Shown: in pieces, positions 1 to 7,483 of the stretch
Layout: the number at the start of each line of letters is the position of its first letter
Numbering within the stretch: the stretch's first letter is position 1
Assembly (NCBI GenBank): GCA_017522945.1
Contig: JAFWXT010000085.1
Span: 1-52,787, forward strand
Reading direction: 5' to 3'
Source: Clostridia bacterium
GTDB taxonomy: Bacteria > Bacillota > Clostridia > Christensenellales > Borkfalkiaceae
Length of the DNA stretch: 52,787 nucleotides
Translations under genes and position numbers: made by a program
The notes under the pieces: generated by a model
Database searches by the model: none
Told to the model about the DNA's origin: nothing
Seen by the model: the letters and a program-made list of their open reading frames with translations, nothing else

Positions 1-34
1 GCTCTTCTATGGTAAAATGATGATAGCAGTTCAT
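1..34 (-). CDS. IS30-family transposase, N-terminal fragment (cut by window edge)
   Basis: Eleven codons are visible, reading MNCYHHFTIEE. IS30-family transposases typically begin with a short segment ending in (L/F)TIEER, the start of the N-terminal helix-turn-helix. An AAGGAG-type ribosome-binding site lies 7 bases upstream on the minus strand. The gene is cut by the window edge; whether it is intact cannot be seen. Confidence 0.65.
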   Translation of the reverse strand, partial: MNCYHHFTIEE

Positions 35-96
35 ATATTTCTCCTTGGTAATTTGTTTTGTGGTTATTATATTTTACCATAGATTTATATGAACTG
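6..96 (-). promoter_or_regulatory. IS leader with two interleaved inverted repeats over the transposase start (left copy)
   Basis: This is the mirror copy of the structure at 52692-52782. An 11-base arm upstream of the transposase can pair with the start codon, and a 13-base arm can pair with codons 6-10. The arms are interleaved, so they form a pseudoknot or alternative folds. See the right-hand copy for details. Confidence 0.6.
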
Positions 97-147
97 TCAT
101 TCTTTTTTTAGGTGTTGCACTTGATAGTATAATTCACCAAAATGCTT

Positions 148-179
148 AAACATGCCGTATTAAAAAATACGGCATGTTT
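148..179. terminator. Strong symmetrical hairpin terminator
   Basis: A perfect 14-base stem (148-161 with 166-179) closes on an AAAA loop. It lies between the IS tip and the minus-strand gene ending at 206, so it terminates that gene's transcript. On the plus strand it is followed by a T-rich stretch and would also stop transcription coming out of the IS. Confidence 0.8.
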
Positions 180-205
180 GCATTTTTTATAAATAAAGTT
201 TTTAA

Positions 206-919
206 TTAAGCGTTAACTGTACCGTCGGTTACTCTTGCAACAACGTTCATACCTTCTAAGCAAGCATGGAACTTGTCGTGTTCAGCCTTAGTATCTAATC
301 TGAAAGTATCAGTGATTGTTTTGCTTTCATCATTAGCATCAGTAACGTCAAATACGTTTAATTTGATAGCTTCTCTTAAAGCAGCTTCATCTAAAACGTA
401 AGTGAAGTGAGTAATGTTACCTTCGCCGTCTTTTACTGCAGTCCATTCAAAGGTGTGGTTTAATTCGCCGTCTGCAACGTTGTTGAATACGAAAATATCT
501 TTAGTTATAGTAGCAGATGCAGGCTCAGCGTAGTTACCGTATTTGTCCATTGTGTATTGGCTAGCAGGGCATGACCAGTATAATTCAGCAGGAACAGCAT
601 TTTGTTTAATATGTGATGGAGCATTTGTAGCTGGAGTGAAAGTGATAACTAATTGTACTGGATCGCTGTTGTTAGACTTAAATAGTAATTCAGCGTAGTG
701 ATTGTCATCTCTTTGGTCGATTTCTAAAATTAAGTTAGAAGAGATAGTGAAAGTACCGTTTGCACCAACAAGAGATACGTCAGAAACAACAACTTTTGAT
801 TCGCCGTAAACGTCAGCAATATCATCAGTGAAAGAGTAGTTCCAAGTTGCGTAAACGCTACCGATGGTTGTGCATAAAATTAAAACGATTAATGCACTTA
901 AAGCTTTAATTCTTTTCAT
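206..919 (-). CDS. Secreted protein with SipW-type signal peptide
   Basis: This 237-residue protein is probably exported. Residues 1-25 form a signal peptide (MKRIKALSALIVLILCTTIG) followed by SVYATWNY. The YATW sequence just after the hydrophobic core is typical of proteins processed by SipW-type signal peptidases, such as TasA/CotN-like proteins. The rest is a beta-rich sequence without cysteines in the core motif region that I can assign. The start is supported by an AGGAGG ribosome-binding site about 11 bases upstream. It is a single-gene unit, with promoter at 974-1003 and terminator at 148-179. No SipW peptidase gene is in the window. Possible roles are a surface or biofilm matrix protein; function unknown. 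Confidence 0.7.
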   Translation of the reverse strand: MKRIKALSALIVLILCTTIGSVYATWNYSFTDDIADVYGESKVVVSDVSLVGANGTFTISSNLILEIDQRDDNHYAELLFKSNNSDPVQLVITFTPATNAPSHIKQNAVPAELYWSCPASQYTMDKYGNYAEPASATITKDIFVFNNVADGELNHTFEWTAVKDGEGNITHFTYVLDEAALREAIKLNVFDVTDANDESKTITDTFRLDTKAEHDKFHACLEGMNVVARVTDGTVNA

Positions 920-973
920 TGTTTTTTGTCCTCCTAAAAGTACGCATTATTGCGTAACTTTATTTACTGCTTC

Positions 974-1003
974 ATTATATCAAAATTACAAAAAAATTGT
1001 CAA
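974..1003 (-). promoter_or_regulatory. Promoter of the SipW-type secreted protein gene
   Basis: On the minus strand TTGACA (998-1003) and TATAAT (974-979) are both consensus, with an 18-base spacer. The 5' leader then contains a small hairpin (acgcaataatgcgt) just before the ribosome-binding site. Confidence 0.75.
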
Positions 1004-1160
1004 GTATTTTTTATGTTTTTTATTATAAAATAATAAATTTTGTTCGCTAGGGCGTAAAAATTTTTAATATTGTGCAAAAGTAAAAAGGATACAAAATAAC
1101 TTGCGGTTACAAATTATAATAATTTTGAATTTATGGTTTTTATTCGTTACTGCTTTAGGG

Positions 1161-1189
1161 TTGACTTTTTTTTAGGATTATGTTAGAAT
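1161..1189 (+). promoter_or_regulatory. Promoter of glyA
   Basis: TTGACT (1161-1166) and TAGAAT (1184-1189) are separated by 17 bases, ending 32 bases before the glyA start. No riboswitch-like structure is evident in the short leader. Confidence 0.65.
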
Positions 1190-1221
1190 GTTTTTAATTA
1201 AACTTTTGGGGGCAAATTGCA

Positions 1222-2466
1222 ATGATAAAATACGAACTTTTAAAAAGTTTAGATCCCTGTCTTTACGAAGCCGTATCTAACGAACTTAACAGACAAAGAA
1301 ATAAAATCGAACTAATAGCGTCTGAAAATTTTGTTTCACCTACCGTGATGGAAGCAAATAGCACTATTTTAACTAATAAGTACGCCGAGGGTTATCCTTC
1401 AAAAAGATATTACGGTGGTTGCGAATACGTTGACGTTGTTGAAAGTTTAGCAATCGAGCGCGCTAAAAAGCTATTTAATGCGGGCTTTGCTAACGTACAA
1501 CCACACTCGGGCGCGCAAGCAAATATGGCGGTTTTTTACGCCTTATTAACACCAGGTGATACTATACTTTCAATGAATCTTGCGCACGGCGGTCACCTTT
1601 CGCACGGTTCGCCCGTAAATATGTCGGGTAAGTATTGGAATATCGTTCACTACGGCGTTTCAAAAGAGAGTGAACTTATTGACTACGATGAAGTTGAGCG
1701 TTTAGCTTTGCAAAATAAGCCAAAGTTGATTTTAGCGGGTGCTTCGGCATATCCAAGATTTATAGATTTTAAGCGTTTTAGAGAAATTGCCGATATGGTT
1801 GGCGCATATCTTATGGTTGATATGGCGCATATTGCAGGCTTAGTTGCCGCAGGCGTTCACCCAAGCCCTATTCCTTACGCTCACGTTACAACTACCACTA
1901 CGCACAAAACTTTACGCGGACCTCGCGGTGGATTAATACTTTCAAACGATGAAGAAATTGCAACGCGCATAAACAAAGCTATATTCCCCGGTACGCAGGG
2001 CGGTCCGCTTATGCACACCATCGCGGGTAAGGCGGTTTGCTTTGGCGAAGCATTACAAGATAATTTTAAGGATTATGCAAAACGCATCGTTGAAAACTGT
2101 AAAGTTCTTTCTGATGCTTTAAAAGATGAAGGCTTCCGCATCGTTTCGGGCGGAACGGATAATCATCTTATTTTGGTTGACCTTACCGGAATGAAGGTTT
2201 GCACGGGTAAAGAAGCCGAACACCTTTTAGATGAAGTGGGAATTACTTGCAATAAAAACGCTATACCTTACGATAAAGAAAAACCTTTCGTTACAAGCGG
2301 TATAAGGCTTGGAACACCTGCCGTTACTACTCGCGGTTTTAATACCGAAGATATGAAAACGGTTGCAAAACTTATTTCAATGACTTTAAAGGATTTTGAA
2401 AATAACCGCGAAAAGGTTATAAGCGGTGTTAAAGCTCTTTGTGAAAAATATCCACTTTACGAATAA
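1222..2466 (+). CDS. glyA: Serine hydroxymethyltransferase
   Basis: GlyA is the PLP enzyme that interconverts serine plus tetrahydrofolate with glycine plus 5,10-methylene-tetrahydrofolate, the main entry to one-carbon metabolism. The 414 residues match the usual bacterial length. Family landmarks are clear: IELIASENF near residue 29, [11 protein letters not shown] near 56, VDMAHIAGL near 199, and the PLP-binding lysine K229 in [17 protein letters not shown]-type ribosome-binding site precedes the ATG. It is a single-gene unit with its own promoter and a hairpin terminator downstream. The call is close to certain. Confidence 0.97.
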   Translation: MIKYELLKSLDPCLYEAVSNELNRQRNKIELIASENFVSPTVMEANSTILTNKYAEGYPSKRYYGGCEYVDVVESLAIERAKKLFNAGFANVQPHSGAQANMAVFYALLTPGDTILSMNLAHGGHLSHGSPVNMSGKYWNIVHYGVSKESELIDYDEVERLALQNKPKLILAGASAYPRFIDFKRFREIADMVGAYLMVDMAHIAGLVAAGVHPSPIPYAHVTTTTTHKTLRGPRGGLILSNDEEIATRINKAIFPGTQGGPLMHTIAGKAVCFGEALQDNFKDYAKRIVENCKVLSDALKDEGFRIVSGGTDNHLILVDLTGMKVCTGKEAEHLLDEVGITCNKNAIPYDKEKPFVTSGIRLGTPAVTTRGFNTEDMKTVAKLISMTLKDFENNREKVISGVKALCEKYPLYE

Positions 2467-2524
2467 AAATTTTTAATCGTTTTAAATAGTTTATAGCGAT
2501 TTAGTAATAAAAACAAAACTTATA

Positions 2525-2560
2525 AAAAGCGTGTTAATCAACTTATAGCGCGCTTTTTTG
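2525..2560 (+). terminator. Terminator after glyA
   Basis: AAAAAGCG pairs with CGCTTTTTT across a loop, with a bulged base, and ends in a T run. Confidence 0.65.
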
Positions 2561-2644
2561 TTTGTAATTTTACTTATCTGTTAATAATTTTTGTTTTAAA
2601 AAACTATTTATAAAAAAATATAATTGCTATTTTTGTAGCTGCGC

Positions 2645-2673
2645 TTGACAAATTTATTCATTTAAAATATAAT
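2645..2673 (+). promoter_or_regulatory. Consensus promoter of the ZIP transporter gene
   Basis: TTGACA (2645-2650) and TATAAT (2668-2673) are perfect consensus boxes with a 17-base spacer, 50 bases before the start codon. Confidence 0.8.
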
Positions 2674-2723
2674 GATATTATTGAGTATACTTAAAGGATA
2701 AATCCTTTGATGGAGAAATATTT

Positions 2724-3476
2724 ATGGAAAAAATTGTATTTTTAACTGCGCTTGGCGTTGGCGGGGCTACGGTGTTTGGCTCGCTTCTTGGTTTTATTTT
2801 TAAAAACATTTCGCACAGGTTTTCAGATATAGTGTTATCTTTTGCCGCTGGTGTAATGCTCGCCGCGGCAGTTTTAGGGCTTATCGTTCCATCGGTTGAC
2901 TACGGTGGTAAATGGGGGCTACTAATCACGGTTGTTGGCATTTTTGTTGGCGCAATTTGTTTAACCTTTATCGATAAGGCAGTTCCGCATCTTCATAAGA
3001 TGATGGGCGCGGATGAAGAACAAAAGGGTGCAAATTTGCAAAAAGTTTTATTGTTCGTTATAGCCATTGCAATACACAACCTGCCCGAAGGTATTGCAGC
3101 CGGCGTAAGCTTTGGTACGGGCAATAACGAGCAAGCATTTATGATTGCAGGCGGTATCGCTTTACAAAATATTCCCGAAGGTATGGTTATTATCGGACCT
3201 ATGCTTGCGGCGGGCGTTAGTAATCGCAAAACCTTTGTTTGCGCGCTTATAACGGGACTTATTGAAGTAGTAGGCACGGTTTTAGGCTTTTATGCGGCAA
3301 CCGTTGTTGAAGCCTTTTTACCTTTTGCTTTGGCTTTTGCAGGCGGAACTATGCTTTATGTAATTAGCAACGATATGATACCCGAAACTCACGCACACGG
3401 TAGTGAGCGCGGTGCAACTTATGCCTTACTAATAGGGTTTTGCGTGATGCTTGTTAGCGACGTTTTATTAGGCTAA
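2724..3476 (+). CDS. ZIP-family metal transporter
   Basis: This 250-residue membrane protein belongs to the ZIP family (ZupT/GufA-like), which brings Zn2+ and related divalent metals into the cytoplasm. About eight hydrophobic segments are visible. The metal-site signatures of the fourth and fifth segments are present: HNLPEG at 118-123 and QNIPEG at 148-153. A short His/Asp/Glu-containing loop (residues 88-101) lies between segments three and four. The start is supported by GGAGAA upstream. It has its own consensus promoter and no metal-regulator gene next to it. Substrate preference cannot be read from sequence. Confidence 0.93.
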   Translation: MEKIVFLTALGVGGATVFGSLLGFIFKNISHRFSDIVLSFAAGVMLAAAVLGLIVPSVDYGGKWGLLITVVGIFVGAICLTFIDKAVPHLHKMMGADEEQKGANLQKVLLFVIAIAIHNLPEGIAAGVSFGTGNNEQAFMIAGGIALQNIPEGMVIIGPMLAAGVSNRKTFVCALITGLIEVVGTVLGFYAATVVEAFLPFALAFAGGTMLYVISNDMIPETHAHGSERGATYALLIGFCVMLVSDVLLG

Positions 3477-4118
3477 AATAAGCCTTATCTACTTCGCAAT
3501 ACTTTGTTCTTTTAATTTTACCCACATTCCTACGACCAACAAGGTCGCTCCCTGCGGTTAAAATTAAAACGCCTCGTCTTGCTCGCATCTAAGGCTTATT
3601 TGCAATAAAAAACTGATAGTCTTGTCGTATAGAAAAAACTCCGCTTTATTTCGGGGTACGTACGCACAAGTACGCGCCCTTGTTTAATGCGCAGTTTTGC
3701 TCTCTTGCGTGCATCTAAACGCTTTACGCTAAAGCTTATTCTCAATTGTTTTTTTATCATCGCCTTGCAATACTTTGTTTTTGTATGTAAAAAAACTATT
3801 AACTGCGTACGCGCCCCTTATAAATGCTCGTTTTTGTGCCACTAACTCGCATCTAAGGCTTATTTTGAAAGTATAATTGGCTCTATCGTCATTCTGAGTG
3901 AAGCGTAGCGCAGTCGAAGAATCTAAAATAATTCAAGTAAGATGTTTCGACTTCGCTCAACATGACAAAAAACACACTTAAGGTAACGGCAAACTGTCAT
4001 TCTATGTGAAGCGTAGTGCAGTCGAAGAATCTCTATTGATATATAAGCTTACATTTGTAGTTTTGAGTAAACCTGCATAATCTAAGTAAAATTTAAAAAC
4101 AATCAAAGGAAAAAATAT
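3477..4118. repeat. Repeat-rich intergenic region without a gene
   Basis: No convincing gene is present in these 642 bases. The block holds a 20-base exact direct repeat (ctcgcatctaaggcttattt at 3582-3601 and 3846-3865), a repeated gcaatactttgtt motif near 3495 and 3765, and two copies of a CATTCT(N)GTGAAGCGTAG-type element (about 3889-3926 and 3996-4034). Between the latter lies a partial inverted copy (gtttcgacttcgctcaacatgac, 3943-3965), so the right part can fold into a long imperfect hairpin. A weak promoter for the next gene (TTGAGT 4063-4068, TAAAAT 4087-4092, 18-base spacer) is at the right end. The elements look like small interspersed palindromic repeats. Confidence 0.65.
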
Positions 4119-5066
4119 ATGAAAACTGTTATAAGAAAAAACGTATTTGAAACTAATAGTTCAAGCACTCACTCCCTTTCAATTTTAGGGCGCGCTAAAA
4201 ATAAATGTGCTTCAAAGGGATATTCTTTCGAGCTTCGTTCACCACTTGCTAAAGCGGTACAAATGATTGGGCTTATTGATAACGCTGAAAAGCATTATTT
4301 GTCTGAAGGATACTGGATTGACGAAGATGAACAAACTATTTTAATAAAACAAAAGATTGCAAGTAGGGTTAAAGAATTTTTCCCCGAAAGCTTTGCTGAT
4401 AAAAAGGTTGAAGATATAACCGCGGTTGAACTTTGCAATTTACTAAATGAAATTGACGAAGATAAAATTTTTGGTGAGTACGGCGAAAATCAAGATGAGT
4501 TCTTTGGCGAAGACGATTACCTTATTAGTAACTTTTTCACAATCGACCGTTATGAAGTACAGGCTATTTTAAAGTTTAGAGAGTATATTATTGAAGAATA
4601 CGCTAAAAAAGTTGGTAAAAGCAAGCAAGAAGGACTTTATGACCTTGAGTTTGAAGCCTTTGCCAACGTTGAAATTAAAAAGATTTTAGATGATGGCGTT
4701 AACGTTGAACAAAAGCTTACCGATAATATGAAATTTAATTATAAGTTTAAGCGCGAGTTTGATGAAAGCAAAGAAAAAGATATAGTTAAATTTGCAAAAG
4801 AGTTTTTAATTAAAGATTTTGAAGAATTTAAAGAGTATCGTAAAGGTAAATTTAGTTGTGAACTATATTTTTGTAACGGGTGTTTAGATAGTTGTTATTG
4901 TGGTTTTGAAAGCGCGTTTGATATAGTAATGAAGCTTGATCTTCAAACCGATAACGATTTGCAATTAAAAGAGAAAGCTAAATGGCTTTTAAGTAATGCT
5001 TGTAGAATTGTGGCTAAAGAATATTACAGCGGATTGATACTAGAAGAAACGGGGGAAATTTATTGA
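4119..5066 (+). CDS. Conserved protein with FETNSSSTHS motif, function unknown
   Basis: I do not recognise a characterised function. The 315-residue protein begins MKTVIRKNVFETNSSSTHSL; the FETNSSSTHS signature recurs at the start of many uncharacterised Firmicutes and phage proteins. The rest is charged, mostly helical and Lys/Glu rich, with a cysteine cluster late in the protein (CNGCLDSCYCGF near residues 253-264). That cluster could bind metal. AAAGGA precedes the ATG. Its stop codon overlaps the start of the radical SAM gene by one base (TGATG), so the two are translationally coupled and probably act together. It could be the substrate or partner of the radical SAM enzyme; this is inference. 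Confidence 0.7.
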   Translation: MKTVIRKNVFETNSSSTHSLSILGRAKNKCASKGYSFELRSPLAKAVQMIGLIDNAEKHYLSEGYWIDEDEQTILIKQKIASRVKEFFPESFADKKVEDITAVELCNLLNEIDEDKIFGEYGENQDEFFGEDDYLISNFFTIDRYEVQAILKFREYIIEEYAKKVGKSKQEGLYDLEFEAFANVEIKKILDDGVNVEQKLTDNMKFNYKFKREFDESKEKDIVKFAKEFLIKDFEEFKEYRKGKFSCELYFCNGCLDSCYCGFESAFDIVMKLDLQTDNDLQLKEKAKWLLSNACRIVAKEYYSGLILEETGEIY

Positions 5067-5941
5067 TGCAAAACCCCTTGATAGGTTATTATCAAAACGG
5101 AAATTACGTTGTTAAATTTTATTCAAACGGAACAAAAATTAAACAAACTAACGAAGATAAATTTATTGCCAAATTTCCCGATAGTATCGATTTAAAAATA
5201 ACCGATTATTGTGATAAAAACTGCCCAATGTGCCACGAAAAATCATCAATTTTGGGATTACACGGCGATTTAAACGAAGAATTTTTAAAAACGCTAAAAA
5301 GGGGAACGGAACTTGCAATAGGCGGTGGGAATCCGCTTTCGCACCCTAATTTAGAAAAGTTTTTAAAAGAAATGAAAGCACGTGGCGTGATTTGTAGTTT
5401 AACAGTAAACGGTGACCACTTAATAGCTGATAACGAGCATATAGAGGCACTTATAAAAGATAAATTGATATATGGGTTGGGTATTTCTATTCAAAAATAC
5501 AATCAAAAAGTAATAGATTTTGCTCAAAAATATCAAAACGCAGTGTTGCATCTTATAAATGGGGTTTTTACAGATTTTAATAAGCTTTTTGATAAAAACC
5601 TTAAAATTTTAATACTTGGATATAAAAAATTTGGCAAAGGCGAGCAGTTTTTTTCAAATGAAGTTGAAAATAATATGCTTTATTTAAAAAATAATATATC
5701 AACTTTTTTTAATCGCTTTAACGTTGTATCTTTTGATAACCTTGCTCTTTCACAGCTTCATATAAAAAATCTTTTATCAAAAGAAGAATATGAAAGTATT
5801 TTTATGGGTGATGACGGCGACAGCAGTATGTATATCGATTTGGTTAAAAAACAGTTTGCAAAAAGTTCTACTAGTGTTGAAAGATATCCGCTTGGTAAAG
5901 ATATTTTTGAAATGTTTAGTAAAATAAATAATAACAAATAA
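5066..5941 (+). CDS. Radical SAM domain protein
   Basis: This 291-residue protein carries the iron-sulfur motif CDKNCPMC (C49, C53, C56; CxxxCxxC), followed by a GGGNPL segment that fits the glycine-rich SAM-binding strand. It is therefore a radical SAM enzyme generating a 5'-deoxyadenosyl radical. No SPASM-type auxiliary cluster is evident at the C-terminus. I chose the ATG at 5066, which overlaps the preceding TGA, over the in-frame TTG one codon earlier. Its only partner is the upstream FETNSSSTHS gene. Peptide or protein modification is possible, but no precursor peptide was identified. Confidence 0.85.
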   Translation: MQNPLIGYYQNGNYVVKFYSNGTKIKQTNEDKFIAKFPDSIDLKITDYCDKNCPMCHEKSSILGLHGDLNEEFLKTLKRGTELAIGGGNPLSHPNLEKFLKEMKARGVICSLTVNGDHLIADNEHIEALIKDKLIYGLGISIQKYNQKVIDFAQKYQNAVLHLINGVFTDFNKLFDKNLKILILGYKKFGKGEQFFSNEVENNMLYLKNNISTFFNRFNVVSFDNLALSQLHIKNLLSKEEYESIFMGDDGDSSMYIDLVKKQFAKSSTSVERYPLGKDIFEMFSKINNNK

Positions 5942-5950
5942 AATTTCAAG

Positions 5951-5975
5951 GCGTGGCGTTAGGCTACGCTTTTTT
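5951..5975 (+). terminator. Terminator after the radical SAM gene
   Basis: GCGTGGC pairs with GCTACGC (one G-U pair) around a five-base loop, followed by six T. Confidence 0.75.
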
Positions 5976-6043
5976 AATGCAATAATGCATTGCTTTTTAA
6001 AGCGAATAGCAATAACACATAGCATATTTTTACTTGAAACATA

Positions 6044-6072
6044 TTGACGCTAAATAATTTTAATGCTATACT
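6044..6072 (+). promoter_or_regulatory. Promoter of the GH25 gene
   Basis: TTGACG (6044-6049) and TATACT (6067-6072) are 17 bases apart, about 40 bases before the start codon. Confidence 0.7.
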
Positions 6073-6112
6073 TTTGCCCGTAAAAAACAAATGAAAAAGG
6101 GGAAAAGAAAAA

Positions 6113-7132
6113 ATGACAAAACATAAGATAATCGCGCTATTGACCGCTTTTTTATGTATAATAGCAGTTAATTTAGGCACGAAAAACAACTACGTGAAGG
6201 CAAACGCAAAAGACAGCGTTAAGGTAGGAATCGACGTTTCTTATCATCAAGGGGAAATCGATTGGAAAAGTGTAAAAAGTTCGGGGGTGGATTTCGTTAT
6301 GCTTAGGATAGGATACGACTTTTCAATGGATAAAAATTTTGAAAATTATTTAAAGGGGGCGAAAAGCGTTGGGCTTGATATAGGCGCGTATTTTTACAGT
6401 TATGCCGATAGCGTAGCCGACGCGATAGCCGAAGCCGAAAATTGTGTTAAGTGGCTTGATAAATATCCCGAAACCTTTACATATCCCATCGTTTACGATG
6501 CTGAAGAAAAAAAGATGGAAAAGTTTGCTTCAAGCGCATGCGAAGCATTTTGCAAAGTGCTTTTAGATAATGGTTATTACGCTATGATTTACGCTAGTAC
6601 AAATTGGTTTAATGAAGTTATAACCCCACTTTCTACAGTTTCGCATATAGAATTTTGGCAAGCAAACTATTATTCTTCATACTCGAATAAAACGCCTAAT
6701 GAGTTGATTTTAAAAGCGTCAAATCGCCCAAAAATCAAATCTTACGATAGCAACGTTAAAATGTGGCAATGTACTGACTCGGGAAAGGTAGAGGGTATAA
6801 CGGGTGGGGTTGACGTGAATATTTGTTACGTTGATTTTTCGAAAATTATTACTCAAAAGGGATTTAACGGATTTAAGCCAAGCGAAGAAAATAATAAGGA
6901 AGAAATAAACAAGCCGACAATTGATGCCGATACTAATGATAGTGCTAATAAAATCCCAACGCAAAATGAAAGTGTTAATAAAAATCCAAGCCAGGAAAAT
7001 AGTGAACAAATTACCAATTCGAGTGAAGGTTTAAACCAACAAAAGGGGTGTGCTTCGGTGGTAAGGGGCGATTTGGCGGTTTTAGGCTTGAGCATTTCTT
7101 TAATCGTTTTTATAAAAAGAAAAGTTGCTTAG
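6113..7132 (+). CDS. GH25-family lysozyme-like cell-wall hydrolase with C-terminal membrane tail
   Basis: This 339-residue protein is a glycoside hydrolase family 25 muramidase, cutting the glycan strands of peptidoglycan. Residues 1-32 are a signal peptide. The catalytic domain starts at VGIDVSYHQGEIDW (D41) and carries VYDAEE (D129, E131), the conserved acidic motif. A low-complexity Asn/Glu/Lys linker follows (about 258-310). The end is unusual: GCASVV, a hydrophobic segment of about 20 residues, then KRK. That Cys-led tail resembles a membrane-anchoring sorting tail rather than LPXTG. GGGGAAAAG precedes the start. It is monocistronic. A role in wall turnover or defence at the surface is inferred. 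Confidence 0.92.
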   Translation: MTKHKIIALLTAFLCIIAVNLGTKNNYVKANAKDSVKVGIDVSYHQGEIDWKSVKSSGVDFVMLRIGYDFSMDKNFENYLKGAKSVGLDIGAYFYSYADSVADAIAEAENCVKWLDKYPETFTYPIVYDAEEKKMEKFASSACEAFCKVLLDNGYYAMIYASTNWFNEVITPLSTVSHIEFWQANYYSSYSNKTPNELILKASNRPKIKSYDSNVKMWQCTDSGKVEGITGGVDVNICYVDFSKIITQKGFNGFKPSEENNKEEINKPTIDADTNDSANKIPTQNESVNKNPSQENSEQITNSSEGLNQQKGCASVVRGDLAVLGLSISLIVFIKRKVA

Positions 7133-7193
7133 TGGGAGAGTGTTGAATAGATAAAAAAATTAGCTAACGACAGCGCTTTGAATAAGTTTAAAT

Positions 7194-7232
7194 AAAAAGT
7201 TGCGCAACACCTTAGTTAACGCAACTTTTTTT
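7194..7232 (+). terminator. Terminator after the GH25 gene
   Basis: AAAAAGTTGCG pairs with CGCAACTTTTT around a 15-base loop and ends in a T run. The gap 7133-7483 holds this hairpin and the promoter of the next operon and nothing else that I see. Confidence 0.85.
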
Positions 7233-7372
7233 GTGTAACGAAAAAATTAAGAAAAATTAGATATATTGGTTATGAAAAACAGAAAAATGTAAAAATAATG
7301 CGTAGAAAATGCCCGCAAAAGTGCGAAAAATAAGTTTTTTTGTACTAATTTTGCTTTTTCGACCTAAATTAT

Positions 7373-7401
7373 TTGACTTTATTATATTATAATAATAAAA
7401 T
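7373..7401 (+). promoter_or_regulatory. Promoter of the SPFH/ESCRT-like operon
   Basis: TTGACT (7373-7378) and TAAAAT (7396-7401) are 17 bases apart. It lies about 80 bases before the first gene and is the only good promoter between 7.2 and 11.8 kb, so the five following genes are probably co-transcribed from it. Confidence 0.65.
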
Positions 7402-7483
7402 AATACTAATGGCAAAACATTATGCGAATTTTTAAATTTTGTCAAATTAAAAACGAAAATCTAAACCTTATAAGGAGAAAAAG

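Larger units (their letters stand above)
1..138 (-). mobile_element. IS30-like element, 5' end (left copy)
   Basis: This 138-base block is the exact reverse complement of positions 52650-52787. It holds one end of an insertion sequence: the outer tip at 138, a leader, a ribosome-binding site and the first transposase codons running off the window. The two copies stop matching at the same base, which marks the outer IS boundary. The tip contains gtgttgcacttgatag, the kind of end seen in IS30-family elements. The rest of the IS is outside the window, so the family call rests on the transposase start and the tip. A contig broken at both ends inside the same repeat is a common assembly outcome. 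Confidence 0.8.

Noticed and set aside
1004..1221. Riboswitch upstream of glyA
   Set aside because: The region is AT-rich with a promoter near its end and shows no conserved aptamer-like structure that I can recognise.
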